A stretch of DNA of 64,000 nucleotides from JADFOI01 sp965218935 (GCA_965218935.1 CBDCMH010000001.1:1-64000), one strand, 5' to 3'. Numbered from the stretch's first letter, positions 8,807-17,698 are shown. A program made the numbers and translations. Notes: generated by a model from the sequence alone, not told the origin.

Positions 8807-10240
8807 ATGGCAAGACTCGTAACCCAAAGACACATCGCTGGAGAGGAAGAAAACCGGGCTCATGAGGAGAGGGGCGTTGCCCTGCTGACTATGGTTTTCT
8901 GCTCAGCCCTCTTCATGCTTTTGGGCCTTTCACTGACATTCTCCAGCATGACCGAATTCAAGATGAGCACCGAATACGAAGCCCGCGAACAGGCCTTGTT
9001 TATTGCTGATGCGGGTTTTAATCTCACCCAGGTGATCTTGCGGGGAAACGATCTGAGCGATCTTCTCTCGACGGTCACTCAGGTGAACCAGTATCTGAAT
9101 TTTCCGGTTCCAACCCAGAGAACGGCGTTGGAGTACTTCGATCGAAATCCCCTGTCTCCGGTTGAGGCGATTCAGATCGATTTTGCAAATCCGCCAGCTC
9201 CCATCGCGACCCGAACGGTCCGGGGGCTGCTGACCCCTCCCGAAGGTATCCCCATTGGTACGGGACGTTACTTCGCCAGACTTTCGGATAATGACGATGG
9301 TGACGGAGACTTGCTTTCGGACGCCGACAGCGTCGTCGTTCTCAGAGTGATGGGAGTTCATCGCGCATCCTCTGCCGAGGGGAGCTTCTACGGGACGGCC
9401 ACTCAAAACGCCATTGCCATCATTGAGACGACTCTGAGACGGGATACGACCCTCAATTTCGAGGGTGGGTTCACCGTGTATGGACCCGACGTGGACGTCA
9501 CCTATAACGGCAATACTTTTGATCTTGATGGACGCCCCCATAGCCTCAACGGCAATTTGATGATGGCGGGTACTCTCCAACCTGGACTGACTCTGCTCAA
9601 CAACAATCCGGGTATCGATGCAGCCGTCACCGCAAACTCAGCATTCTCCGCGCTTACAGGTATGCAATACGACAATATCGTAGGGGAAACCGGTAATTTT
9701 GGTGACGAGCCATCCATTATGGACAAGACGGCTGAGATCCGCACCGGTTCTGACCCTGATGCAGCCAATATCTTTGATCCCAACTGGCTCATGAGCTTTG
9801 TCAATCGGCTCTCCTCCATCGCCCACAATAGCCTTCCCGAGGGGACCTATGACGGTGTGAGGTGGGGCACCCCAGACAGTCCTGAAATTACCTTTATTGA
9901 TGGCGATGCAAGACTGGGCGGAAGCGGCACGGGTGCAGGGCTGCTCGTGGTGAATGGCACGTTGAACTACAACGGGGCCTTCAATTACGTCGGCATGATT
10001 TTCACTCTAGGCGGAGAACTCACCATGAGTGGAGCCAACAAGACGATCATTGGCGGAACCTTCACCGCTAATGTCATAGACAACGGAGACGGAACTTACA
10101 GCTATGGCATCCCAAAGATTGACTTCAATGGAAACAGCAATTTCCTGTACAGCGCCCAGGGGATTGATCCGGCGTATGGTCTTCTTCCCATGAAGGTACT
10201 GAACTGGCGCGAAACCACCCGTGAACTTGAGCCCTACTAG
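8807..10240 (+). CDS. Type IV pilus PilX-like minor pilin assembly protein
   Basis: 477 residues. The N-terminus has the PilX_N signature: a basic lead, ERGVALLTMVF, a membrane helix (about 23-45), then MSTEYEAREQALFIADAG, as in pilus assembly PilX family members. The large C-terminal part is rich in Gly, Asn and Asp and probably a secreted beta-structure. I infer a surface or pilus-tip accessory protein. This is the complete version; the inverted copy (29015-29620) keeps only the first ~120 codons. No pil neighbours are present in the window. Confidence 0.7.
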   Translation: MARLVTQRHIAGEEENRAHEERGVALLTMVFCSALFMLLGLSLTFSSMTEFKMSTEYEAREQALFIADAGFNLTQVILRGNDLSDLLSTVTQVNQYLNFPVPTQRTALEYFDRNPLSPVEAIQIDFANPPAPIATRTVRGLLTPPEGIPIGTGRYFARLSDNDDGDGDLLSDADSVVVLRVMGVHRASSAEGSFYGTATQNAIAIIETTLRRDTTLNFEGGFTVYGPDVDVTYNGNTFDLDGRPHSLNGNLMMAGTLQPGLTLLNNNPGIDAAVTANSAFSALTGMQYDNIVGETGNFGDEPSIMDKTAEIRTGSDPDAANIFDPNWLMSFVNRLSSIAHNSLPEGTYDGVRWGTPDSPEITFIDGDARLGGSGTGAGLLVVNGTLNYNGAFNYVGMIFTLGGELTMSGANKTIIGGTFTANVIDNGDGTYSYGIPKIDFNGNSNFLYSAQGIDPAYGLLPMKVLNWRETTRELEPY

Positions 10241-10262
10241 CGAATCTGTGTCACTGATTGTA

Positions 10263-10286
10263 ACCCCACCGGGGTGTGTATGTGCG
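10263..10286 (+). repeat. 24-bp direct repeat, copy 1
   Basis: The 24 bp beginning ACCCCACCGGGGTGTGTATG recur exactly at 10864-10887, 601 bp away on the same strand, bracketing the small sigma-like gene. The repeat contains the near-palindrome CCCCACCGGGG. The 196 bp between pilX and this gene otherwise show nothing I can name. Confidence 0.75.
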
Positions 10287-10480
10287 CTACCCTCACACTG
10301 GGAGTCTTTACTGGATCAAATATGGGAAGGCCGGATGTAGGTGACATCCCCGTTTTCTTATGAAAAATGGTTACTTAACTGTGAAATAGATTACTCACTC
10401 TTACAAGACCTGCAACGGTATCGGATTCCACTAAAGTGTGCGGAAACCCTGGAGTGGTGGCTGCTGAGGGGATTCTATCC

Positions 10481-10789
10481 ATGAATTCCATAGCATCTGG
10501 AACGGAGATTGCTATTGAATCGAGCATGCCAAGGAAGAATCGAGTCGTTTCTCGTGCCGACGGCACGTCCAGGGATAGGGTTAGAGAGGACTTAGAAAGG
10601 CTAACGCCTCAAGAGGTACAATTCATTCGCATGCGCTTTGGGGGAGGAGGTAGAAAGGCAAACACCCTAAAAGAGATTGGGCAAAAGTTCTCCGTGACCG
10701 AAGAGCAAATCCAGCAGGTTGAGGCCAAGGCACTGCGGAAACTGCGAAAGGCTGGGAGTCCCGCGTTAACTTGGGCGAGAAACGATTGA
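10481..10789 (+). CDS. Stand-alone sigma-70 region 4 protein
   Basis: 102 residues from ATG 10481. The C-terminal half matches sigma-70 region 4: LTPQEVQFIRMRFG, then a helix-turn-helix LKEIGQKFSVTEEQIQQ and VEAKALRKLRKAG, where housekeeping sigma factors read VTRERIRQIEAKALRKLR. Regions 1-3 are absent, so it cannot act as a complete sigma factor. It could bind -35 elements or RNA polymerase as an accessory or anti-sigma-like factor, or be a relic. An earlier GTG at 10436 is possible. It lies between exact 24-bp repeats beside several mobile elements. Confidence 0.7.
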   Translation: MNSIASGTEIAIESSMPRKNRVVSRADGTSRDRVREDLERLTPQEVQFIRMRFGGGGRKANTLKEIGQKFSVTEEQIQQVEAKALRKLRKAGSPALTWARND

Positions 10790-10863
10790 AACAAGCATGA
10801 ACGTAGGGCTAGGACGTGGAGTCATGTTGATCTCAAGAATCTCCTGATCGAGGTAATGGGTCT

Positions 10864-10887
10864 ACCCCACCGGGGTGTGTATGTGCG
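10864..10887 (+). repeat. 24-bp direct repeat, copy 2
   Basis: Exact second copy of the repeat at 10263-10286. It is embedded in a wider symmetrical segment (GGGTCTACCCC ... GGTAGGGTC), so it could form a stem-loop downstream of the sigma-like gene. The following 170 bp up to the IS3-like transposase show no further feature. Confidence 0.75.
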
Positions 10888-11055
10888 GTAGGGTCAGGGC
10901 CGGTGTCCTTCGAGTTCCTGACTCAGCACGCGTTGGCATGTCTTTTACGGGTGGTAACCGCGGAAAGTAGTTCCTTCCCGAAGTCGAAGACGAGGTTCTC
11001 GTGAGATTCGACACCTGTACGTCTTCAGCGAGAATGGGACATTTGGGGTTCCAAG

Positions 11056-12054
11056 CTAAGAGACAGTGGGAACCGATGCTGATCGGGCTAGTTTAGCATT
11101 GATCGCCTGCCGACGGGCAAGGGTGACTCCTTTCAATCTTCTCCTTTTTGTGTGGATGGAATCTCGTCTTGCGAAGTACATGTCATCGGGTGTGACGTTA
11201 CCCAGGGCCTCGTGATAGCGCCTGGAGTTGTAGTAGTCGATAAAGACCGCGATTTCTCGCTCCAACTCCTCGGGTGTCTCCCAGACCATTAGGTTGATGC
11301 GTTCCTTGCAGGAACGATGGTAGCGTTCGATCTTCCCGTTGGTCTGGGGATGATAGGGTGAGGCCAGGATGTGGCCCAGTCCCTTGGTCTCCAGATACTG
11401 ACCAAAGTCTTTGGAGATCAAAGCCGGTCCGCGGTCTGTCACCAGCCGGGGCCGATCAGACAACGGAGCCTGTTCCACACCCGTTCTCTCACAAGCCGCC
11501 TCGACCACCTGGCTGAAGTCTCCAGCACGCATGGCCGTGTGAAGTCCCCAGGCCAGGATCCTCCGGCTAAAGCCATCCAGTACTGAGATCAGATAGTACC
11601 AGCCCCAGTTCTTGACCAGAAGATAGGTCGCATCCGTTTGCCACTGCTGGTTGGGGCGGGTCGTCTTGATTCGATATTCCGATTCGGCTGGAAAGCTCCG
11701 GAGTTGAACCTCCCGAATCAGCCCTTCCGCTTTCAAAATCCGGTAGACCGAGGATTCCGAGACCGTAAACCCGCACCTATCCGTCACCTGGCAGCTCACT
11801 TCTCGTGAGGACCACTCTGGAAACAGCAGCGCCATCTCCAGGATTCGGTCCCGTTCTTTGGGCAGGATCTGATTCCAAACCCGTCCTGATCCTGGGGGAC
11901 GGTCCCGCAAGCCTGCCAACCCCCTCTTTCGAAAGTGGTGTCTCCAGCGATAGTAGGTCGAGCGGGGGATCTCGAGTTGATCCAGCACCTCCCGGACCGG
12001 TAACTCGGAGGCCTCCACTGTCCTTAAAACTTCCAGCTTGTGCTCGCTGAGCAT
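11056..12054 (-). CDS. IS3-family transposase OrfB (DDE integrase core)
   Basis: 332 residues. An N-terminal helix-turn-helix (PVREVLDQLEIPRSTYYRW) is followed by HTH_21-like sequence and an rve integrase core. The three catalytic acidic residues are visible in QTDATYL (D), LVTDRGPAL (D) and NGKIERYHR (E). It catalyses strand cleavage and transfer for the IS. It begins 20 bp after orfA in a different frame; an OrfAB fusion by frameshifting, usual in IS3, is not obvious here. The ORF is complete, so the element may be active. Confidence 0.9.
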   Translation of the reverse strand: MLSEHKLEVLRTVEASELPVREVLDQLEIPRSTYYRWRHHFRKRGLAGLRDRPPGSGRVWNQILPKERDRILEMALLFPEWSSREVSCQVTDRCGFTVSESSVYRILKAEGLIREVQLRSFPAESEYRIKTTRPNQQWQTDATYLLVKNWGWYYLISVLDGFSRRILAWGLHTAMRAGDFSQVVEAACERTGVEQAPLSDRPRLVTDRGPALISKDFGQYLETKGLGHILASPYHPQTNGKIERYHRSCKERINLMVWETPEELEREIAVFIDYYNSRRYHEALGNVTPDDMYFARRDSIHTKRRRLKGVTLARRQAINAKLARSASVPTVS

Positions 12055-12074
12055 CCTCTGATACCTCCTTCGCC

Positions 12075-12401
12075 TTACAGGCCCAAACTTTTTTTTAGCT
12101 TTTGGTTCTCCACTACCGTCTCGGCCACCGCCTTCTTCGAGGCCTCATTCTCCTCCTTCAAGCGACGCACCTCACCGGAAGTCGCATTCCGTTGGGTCTC
12201 CCGGGTTAGACCGTTTTTGCCCGAATCCAGGAAGGCCTTGGACCACTTGTAGTAGATCGAAGGTTGAATCCCTTCTTTGCGGCACAGTTCGGTGACGGGA
12301 ATCTCTCCGCGGAGCCCCTCCAAAACGATGTGGATCTTCTCTTCGGCCGTGAATCTCCGGCGGGTGGCCCTACGGATCTGTTTGACGACGTCTGTGGTCA
12401 T
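12075..12401 (-). CDS. IS3-family OrfA (helix-turn-helix protein)
   Basis: 108 residues: RRRFTAEEKIHIVLEGLRGEIP, a helix-turn-helix (VTELCRKEGIQPSIYYKW), then a leucine-zipper-like C-terminus (VRRLKEENEASKKAVAETVVENQKL). This is the standard IS3 OrfA layout, which binds the IS ends and multimerises with OrfB. It is complete and lies directly upstream of orfB. Confidence 0.9.
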   Translation of the reverse strand: MTTDVVKQIRRATRRRFTAEEKIHIVLEGLRGEIPVTELCRKEGIQPSIYYKWSKAFLDSGKNGLTRETQRNATSGEVRRLKEENEASKKAVAETVVENQKLKKSLGL

Positions 12402-12464
12402 AGCGTTCTCCTTTTGGTTGTGCCATGACCAGCATCGGCTTGCTCTGATGGGCTGTCAAGATCA

Positions 12465-13964
12465 CGAATTGCCTCATCAAAAATCTATTCGAAATGGATA
12501 CGTTGCCTCATTAAAAAATCTATTCGAAATTGCCTGGCCCTGAGCAGGGGAATAGAAGTGTCCTCCATGAAGGAATGGAGGGCACCAATGAGGTTAACGA
12601 TGGCAGAAAAGCGTGTATTGATCAAAAGTTTTGCCCCCCGCTACCGGAAGAAGGGCAAGAAGGTGAAGGGGGAAGTGTTGACGGAGTTTACCCAAATGAC
12701 GGGCTACAACCGCTGCTATGGAGCCTATCTGCTTCGCCACCAGGGCAAGCGGATCCGGTTGAGCCCCAAGCTGGTGGCGGTAGGGGATATCGGCAAGAGA
12801 GTACGGCGAGAGCGGGCCCGCAAATACGACCAGAAAGTTCTAAAGGCGCTGACGATGATCTGGGAGATACTGGACTATTTGTGTGGCAAACGTCTGGTCG
12901 CGATTTTGCCGGAAGTGGTACCCATTTTACAAAGACATGGGGAACTGAAAGTGGATGCCAGCACCCATGAGCGGTTGATGCAGATCAGCGCCGCCACCAT
13001 CGATCGGCTGCTGGAGCCCGAAAGGTGCAAGCACCGTCTCAAAGGACGATCCGGAACCAAGCCGGGAACGCTGCTCAAACACCAGATTCCGATCAAGCGT
13101 TTCGCCGACTGGCAGGAGGATCGCCCCGGTTTTGTGGAAGTGGACCTGGTGGGCCATGAGGGAGGCCAGGGTCGGGGGGACTACCTTCAAACCCTGGATG
13201 TGACGGACGTGTACACGGGCTGGACAGAGGTCCGAGCGGTGCGCAATAAGGCCCAGGTGTGGGTCCTGGAAGCGATGAAGCTGCTTCAGAAGCGCTCGCC
13301 CTTCCCTTGGCTGGGGATGGCTTCGGACAACGGCAGCGAGTTCATCAACAAGCACTTGATTCGTTTTTGTGAGCAGGAAAAGATCAGCTTCAGCCGAACC
13401 CGCCCCTCGCGCAAGAATGACAACCCTTATGTGGAGCAGAAAAACTATTCGGTGGTTCGGCGGGCCGTGGGTTATGCTCGCTACGAGGGAGAGCGAGAAC
13501 AGGAGCTGGTGAACGAGTTGTACGATCGGCTGCGACTGCAGATCAACTTTTTCAAGCCGGTCATGAAGATGGTGGCCAAGCAACGTCGAGGGTCTCGGAT
13601 CTGGAAAAAGTATGATGTGCCGAAAACTCCCTACCGGAGGATCTGCGAGTCCCCTGAGGTGGCGGACAAGATCAAGCGGGAACTGGCCCGAGAGTATGAG
13701 AAGCTCAATCCGGCCCAGCTGGCACGGCAGATCGGCTGGCTTCAGAATTGCCTTTTGCTCAAACCGACTCCTGAGCAGAAGAAACGATGGGAAGCGGGCT
13801 GGATGTGAAAATCTTTCTCTTGCTGCAGGCTGCGGGTGTTGGGCAAGGGGTTGCCACTCCTCTGGTTGGTGCTTTTTACCACCACTTTTTGCAATCCCTT
13901 TCGGATAGATTCTTAGTGAGGCAACGAATACCCTTTGGAATAGATTTTTACGTGAGGCAACGGG
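12465..13964 (+). mobile_element. 1500-bp IS, copy 1, with 5-bp target duplication
   Basis: Exactly 1500 bp, flanked by the direct repeat GATCA (12460-12464 and 13965-13969). Each end carries two related subterminal repeats: the motif TTGCCTCA-N2/3-AAAATCTATTC appears twice at the left end and twice inverted at the right. The element starts CGAATTGCCTC and ends GAGGCAACGGG. Copies 2 and 3 are at 17699-19198 and 55050-56549. The near identity of all three points to recent transposition. Confidence 0.9.
12588..13808 (+). CDS. Integrase-core transposase of the 1500-bp IS, copy 1
   Basis: 406 residues. I chose ATG 12588 (MRLTMAEKRV) because GGAGG lies six bases upstream; an upstream GTG at 12558 is open but has no such site. 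The integrase core contains VEVDLVGHEGG (D), MASDNGSEFIN (D) and DNPYVEQKN (E). N-terminal basic and helix-turn-helix-like segments should bind the paired terminal repeats. I cannot assign an IS family with certainty. It is a single-ORF element, unlike IS3 or IS21. Confidence 0.88.
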   Translation: MRLTMAEKRVLIKSFAPRYRKKGKKVKGEVLTEFTQMTGYNRCYGAYLLRHQGKRIRLSPKLVAVGDIGKRVRRERARKYDQKVLKALTMIWEILDYLCGKRLVAILPEVVPILQRHGELKVDASTHERLMQISAATIDRLLEPERCKHRLKGRSGTKPGTLLKHQIPIKRFADWQEDRPGFVEVDLVGHEGGQGRGDYLQTLDVTDVYTGWTEVRAVRNKAQVWVLEAMKLLQKRSPFPWLGMASDNGSEFINKHLIRFCEQEKISFSRTRPSRKNDNPYVEQKNYSVVRRAVGYARYEGEREQELVNELYDRLRLQINFFKPVMKMVAKQRRGSRIWKKYDVPKTPYRRICESPEVADKIKRELAREYEKLNPAQLARQIGWLQNCLLLKPTPEQKKRWEAGWM

Positions 13965-13973
13965 GATCAGCCC

Positions 13974-14003
13974 TTTGAGGGGGTGAGATCTCACCCCCTC
14001 AAA
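13974..14003. repeat. 30-bp perfect palindrome
   Basis: TTTGAGGGGGTGAGA is followed immediately by its exact reverse complement, with no loop, centred on GAGATCTC. It starts 4 bp after the target duplication of IS copy 1. The 196 bp from here to the next gene carry a few short A-rich repeats around 14108-14142 but no other feature I can support. Confidence 0.85.
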
Positions 14004-14199
14004 CCTTCCAACTCTCTCTTAACTCTCGGCCCTATGTGTCCCACTTTCGCTGACGGGATACATCGACACCTAAGCGATATTTTAAATTTTATTCCCGTGG
14101 TTTTAGGATCATCCCCTAAAAAAAGCAGCCCTAAAAAGCAGCTTTCCTGGCCAAACGGCTGTTGATTCTTATTTGCAGACACTCCCGATACCATAAGTC

Positions 14200-14553
14200 A
14201 TGAAGAATGGTCAAAAGGGAGTCACGATCAGCCGAAACGATAGCAAAAAGGTTTTTCGTGCGATCGAAGAGGGTGACCCCAAGGCAGTCCGTGAGCTTCT
14301 GAGTGGACACTACCGCATTGCCCTACTTACCCAGCGACTACTCATCAGGAAGTTGAAGGACGATTCCGGTAACTTCAGCCCCCAACAGCTTGGCACGATC
14401 CTGGGAATCTGCTCCGACAAAGCCATTGCTCTCCTCAAGGCAACGAAGGATTTGGGGAGGAAAAGAGAAGCATTATCGACTCCAACTCCGACCTTCTGCG
14501 GCAGGTTCGTGAACGCCAAAGGCGAGTGCAAATGGAAGGGGAAAGGGAGCTAG
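14200..14553 (+). CDS. Hypothetical protein, 117 residues
   Basis: I do not recognise this family. The protein is basic and helical: an N-terminal ISRNDSKKVFRAIEEGDPKAVRELLSGHYRIALLTQRLLIRKL, then FSPQQLGTILGICSDKAIALLKATKDL, which resembles a DNA-binding helix-turn-helix in phage-type regulators. The tail (TFCGRFVNAKGECKWKGKGS) has a Cys pair. The ATG follows AAGTC without a strong ribosome binding site. It lies alone between IS copy 1 and a convergent small gene, so an accessory origin is likely. Confidence 0.45.
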   Translation: MKNGQKGVTISRNDSKKVFRAIEEGDPKAVRELLSGHYRIALLTQRLLIRKLKDDSGNFSPQQLGTILGICSDKAIALLKATKDLGRKREALSTPTPTFCGRFVNAKGECKWKGKGS

Positions 14554-14639
14554 AGGAACGGCGGGAGAGGGAGAAAGAGGAGAGGGGAAGGCCGGAAGCC
14601 TCACATTATAGGCTGTAGAACTTTATAGCTTTACCCTAC

Positions 14640-14876
14640 TCACGCCATGCCCCGCTCTGTTGGCCAGTGTCCACCATCCAAGACTTGCTCAAGGCGGACA
14701 ATATTAGCGTAGGCAATATAGTGGAGTTTACCCATCTCGTCTATAAAAACCACATGATCGGCCTCACAGCTGCGGACTCTTCCAGTCTTTCTTGTGGGTT
14801 GCCCTTTTTCCTCGACGACCAATATGACATTCACCATTTCGCTCTGGCATTTTCTCAGTTGATCCTTGAGTTTCAT
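14640..14876 (-). CDS. Small Sm-like hypothetical protein
   Basis: 78 residues from the ATG ending at 14876 (MKLKDQLRKCQSE); a GTG seven codons upstream is possible. The pattern of an N-terminal helix followed by alternating beta strands (VNVILVVEEKGQPTRKTGRVRSCEADHVVFIDEMGKLHYIAYANIVRLE) resembles an LSm/Hfq-type or KOW-like barrel. This is an inference from pattern only. It lies downstream of the kinase-propeller gene on the same strand, with about 100 bp between. Confidence 0.45.
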   Translation of the reverse strand: MKLKDQLRKCQSEMVNVILVVEEKGQPTRKTGRVRSCEADHVVFIDEMGKLHYIAYANIVRLEQVLDGGHWPTERGMA

Positions 14877-14980
14877 TGCAGCAAGTGTAGCACGCACGTG
14901 GACTTACCCTACGTCCACCCCAAACCACTCTTTGATCAAGAAGGGGAGAGGCTGGCTGGGTAACGTTAGCAGATCGGGTG

Positions 14981-17629
14981 TCAGTTGGTAGGCACCAGGC
15001 GTTTGAGTTCTTCAAACCAGTTGAGGACGACGTGGATTTGGGTTTGCCCCGCCTCTTTGATCATCACGAATTGTTGTCCGTCGGGCGAGATGTCGTAGTA
15101 CTGCTTCCAAGGAGTAAACTGGCTCTCAACGTATGATCCTTCAAACAACACTCTTGGCTTAACCGCGCTGAAGCTGGGTTCTGTCTGAACTGCTGCAACC
15201 ATCATCTTACTGCCGCTTCGATAGAAGAGTTCCTTGCCATCTGGCGACCAAACGGGTTGTCCGCCTCCCTCCTCGTCAGAAACTAAATATTTGATGTCGG
15301 CGTTCGGGTAGGGACTGACATACACATTCGGCTGACCCCTCTCTTCGGAAACATAGGCAAGCCATTTGCCATCCGGTGAGAACTGAGAGCAGCATTCAAA
15401 AACATCGGGGGAATGGGTTAGTCGTTGAGGCTCTTCGTCGCTGTCCATCGAGAGAACCCAGATGTCCCTGTCAGTTCCTGACGTTAGCACCCTCCCATCG
15501 GGCGACCACGCATCGGTAAGCTGGGCAAGCGGGGTGGAGGTGGTCAGCTGTTGTGGCAGACCACTGCCATCGGCGAGCTGCCGGTACAAACCTCGAAGAC
15601 CCTCACTGCGGGATTGGAAAGCAATCCATTTACCGTCGGGTGACCAACTCTGAGTGGCGTTTAAGTCTCCTTCAAAGGTCAAGCGGCTAAACGAATCCTG
15701 TTCAAAACTGTAGATCCACACGTCTCCTTTCCCATCGTCGTCATAAATGGTGACGGAGAGCTGCTTGCCATCGGGCGAGATGCGAGGGGTTGCGAAAGTT
15801 CGTTGCTCCTGTGTGATCACACGTTCCGTCCCCTCACGATCAACCCAGACCAGCCTTTGCCCATCGGTTTGAAGGGGGACGTAAACCAGCGTTCCACTGC
15901 TGGAAAAGGCGTAGTCTACCGCTTGGCTAGGATTGTATCTGACCCCCTGAAGCAGTGGGGCAGGGTCACCCGTCACCTCAAGCCTCTCAGGATCAAATGG
16001 CACCGCCATCAGGGCTCCTGATACTCCCGACTCATAGACCAAGTGTCCTGTATTCGCGTAACGGGCCTGCCTACCTCTTTCGAGCAGAATCTTTTGCTCT
16101 CCACTACCCAGGGATAACACCGCAATCTGCCAACCATCACGACCGAAGATCGTGAAAAGCACTGCCTCCCCACCCGGCAGGATTTCAGGAAAACTATAAC
16201 CGCTTTCGCCGTTATCAGAATCTGGAACAGCCAGGCTCTCAGGCTCGCCTCCACCAGCGGAGACGCGATAGAGCCCACGGTCGTTGGCCGCGGTGGGACC
16301 AAAAACAATGATGTCCTTAGAATCCCAACTTCCAGGCCCGGCAACAGGAACCTCGGCAATGGTGGCCGGTGGTCCTCCTTGAAGGGAAACTTTCCTCAGT
16401 TCGCGTGCAGCGAAGAATGCCACTAACTTCCCATCAGGCGGGAAGAACGGTGAACGCGCACCCTCGGTGCCGGAGATCGGCGTAGGTGTGAATTGATCCA
16501 GAGGATGCAGGTACAGCTGTATCGTGCCCTCGTTTACAACTGGATAAACAACGCTTCGTCCATCTGGGGAAATCGCTACGTCGATACCACCAGCGTTGAC
16601 CAAAGGTGCTGTCGCTGGAGGGGTGATGACCACCTTCGTTACAGGTTGCGGCGTTGGACCCATCAAAATCCAGACAGTGACGATTGCCATAAGGGCTATA
16701 ACTGCGACGATGCTCCACGGAATTGCCCGTTTCCATAAGGGAGGCTGGATCGTCACCCCAATCGGCGATAGCGTTGTAGCCCCACTCAATGCCTCTTCGA
16801 TTAGAATCCTGGCACCGTCAATGTGCTGAAGACGTTTGCCAGCGTCTTTCTGCAAACACCGAGTCAAAACAAAGCGGGTGATGCTGGGAACTCCTGCGGG
16901 TAACGCATCCCACTTGGGTTCACCTTCCAGAACCTTGGCGAGAACGTCGGTGACAGTCTCTCCTTCGAAAGCCCTTTTCCCCGTTAACAATTCATACAAC
17001 ACAGCCCCAAAAGCAAAAATATCTGCCCTCTTATCAACAGTCCTCCCACGAGCCTGCTCTGGACTCATATAGGCTGCTGTCCCCAGAATCACCCCCGCCC
17101 TGGTCATCTCCTCCGTCAGGGTGGGTGACTGGGAAATATCAGCAAAGGAAACCTCATCTTCAAAGGCCTTCGCCAACCCAAAGTCCAGGATCTTGACCTT
17201 GCCCTCTGGCGTGACCTTCACGTTGGCAGGTTTCAGGTCACGGTGGATGACGCCCTTCTCATGGGCAGCCTCTACTCCCTCAGCAATCTGACGGCAAACC
17301 TCCAAAGCCTCCTTAACAGGCACTGGTCCCTTGGCAACCTTCCCAGCCAGGGTTTCGCCTGGGACCAATTCCATGCTGAGGAACCGAACACCATCCGCCT
17401 CTTCCAGGCCATAGATGGCAGCGATGTTGGGGTGGTTCAGTGAGGCCAGGAGTTTGGCTTCCCGTTCAAAACGAGCCAGCCGCTGCGGGTCTTTGGTGAA
17501 TTGCTCCGGTAGCACCTTGATAGCCATTTCGCGGCTCAGGTTGGTGTCCTGGGCTCGGTACACGACACCCATCCCGCCTTGGCCGATCTTTACGATGACT
17601 CTGTAATGGGAAATGGTCTGGCCTATCAT
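14981..17629 (-). CDS. PknB-type Ser/Thr kinase with TolB-like propeller
   Basis: 882 residues. The kinase domain (about 9-285) has the glycine loop IGQGGMGVVY, K38, H129-R-D131-LKPAN, D149-F-G and AAYMSPEQARG, so it should be active. One membrane segment at about 305-330 (WSIVAVIALMAIVTVWIL) is followed by an extracytoplasmic propeller with repeated SPDGK/R motifs (for example ISPDGKQLSV, WSPDGKWIAF). It ends in VLNWFEELKRLVPTN, the same tail as the broken propeller at 58473. It is probably a transmembrane sensor kinase. Its 5' leader resembles those of the kinase genes at 56.6 and 58.5 kb. Confidence 0.9.
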   Translation of the reverse strand: MIGQTISHYRVIVKIGQGGMGVVYRAQDTNLSREMAIKVLPEQFTKDPQRLARFEREAKLLASLNHPNIAAIYGLEEADGVRFLSMELVPGETLAGKVAKGPVPVKEALEVCRQIAEGVEAAHEKGVIHRDLKPANVKVTPEGKVKILDFGLAKAFEDEVSFADISQSPTLTEEMTRAGVILGTAAYMSPEQARGRTVDKRADIFAFGAVLYELLTGKRAFEGETVTDVLAKVLEGEPKWDALPAGVPSITRFVLTRCLQKDAGKRLQHIDGARILIEEALSGATTLSPIGVTIQPPLWKRAIPWSIVAVIALMAIVTVWILMGPTPQPVTKVVITPPATAPLVNAGGIDVAISPDGRSVVYPVVNEGTIQLYLHPLDQFTPTPISGTEGARSPFFPPDGKLVAFFAARELRKVSLQGGPPATIAEVPVAGPGSWDSKDIIVFGPTAANDRGLYRVSAGGGEPESLAVPDSDNGESGYSFPEILPGGEAVLFTIFGRDGWQIAVLSLGSGEQKILLERGRQARYANTGHLVYESGVSGALMAVPFDPERLEVTGDPAPLLQGVRYNPSQAVDYAFSSSGTLVYVPLQTDGQRLVWVDREGTERVITQEQRTFATPRISPDGKQLSVTIYDDDGKGDVWIYSFEQDSFSRLTFEGDLNATQSWSPDGKWIAFQSRSEGLRGLYRQLADGSGLPQQLTTSTPLAQLTDAWSPDGRVLTSGTDRDIWVLSMDSDEEPQRLTHSPDVFECCSQFSPDGKWLAYVSEERGQPNVYVSPYPNADIKYLVSDEEGGGQPVWSPDGKELFYRSGSKMMVAAVQTEPSFSAVKPRVLFEGSYVESQFTPWKQYYDISPDGQQFVMIKEAGQTQIHVVLNWFEELKRLVPTN

Positions 17630-17698
17630 GTCTCCCCGGCAATGCAGCTGTCAGTGTTGCGTTGATGTTACGCCCCTAGGGGGATGAAGGCAATGGGA
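17630..17698 (-). other. Kinase leader, cut off by IS copy 2
   Basis: Read toward the kinase, this 69-bp leader runs TCCCATTGCCTTCATCC ... GGGCGTAACATCAACGC ... GCATTGCC and then a GGGGAGAC ribosome binding site and ATG. It matches the leader of the kinase at 58554 (58484-58553) at most positions. IS copy 2 lies exactly at its 5' end; the target duplication TCCCA is part of the conserved sequence. Confidence 0.6.

Larger units (their letters stand above)
1..9174. repeat. Left arm of a ~9.2-kb inverted duplication
   Basis: Every base from 1 to 9174 has a reverse-complement partner in 29253-40088, apart from a 1.67-kb IS present only in the right arm. Paired coordinates add up to a near-constant value: 40097 across mreB-ppiD and 38427 inside the IS. 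The two arms differ by about a dozen substitutions and ten 1-bp indels. The inner end is sharp, between 9174 and 9175 inside the pilX-like gene. The outer end is not visible because the arm runs off the window inside rng. Confidence 0.95.
11056..12401 (-). mobile_element. IS3-like insertion sequence (orfA + orfB)
   Basis: Two adjacent transposase genes on the minus strand in the order of an IS3-family element. I could not fix the terminal inverted repeats. An imperfect pair containing CCGATGCTG occurs near 11074 and 12435, but the left one lies inside orfB. The right side abuts the target duplication of the 1500-bp IS at 12460. Confidence 0.75.

Noticed and set aside
11070..12440. CCGATGCTG-containing inverted pair as the ends of the IS3-like element
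   Set aside because: The left member lies inside the transposase coding sequence, so it cannot be the terminus.
12530..12970. A 146-codon +strand frame overlapping the IS transposase
   Set aside because: Out-of-frame shadow repeated identically in all IS copies; low-complexity composition and no motif.
12927..13994. A 355-codon antisense frame over IS copy 1 (also over copies 2 and 3)
   Set aside because: It is the shadow of the transposase on the other strand: codon structure and motifs belong to the sense frame, and it has no recognisable domain.
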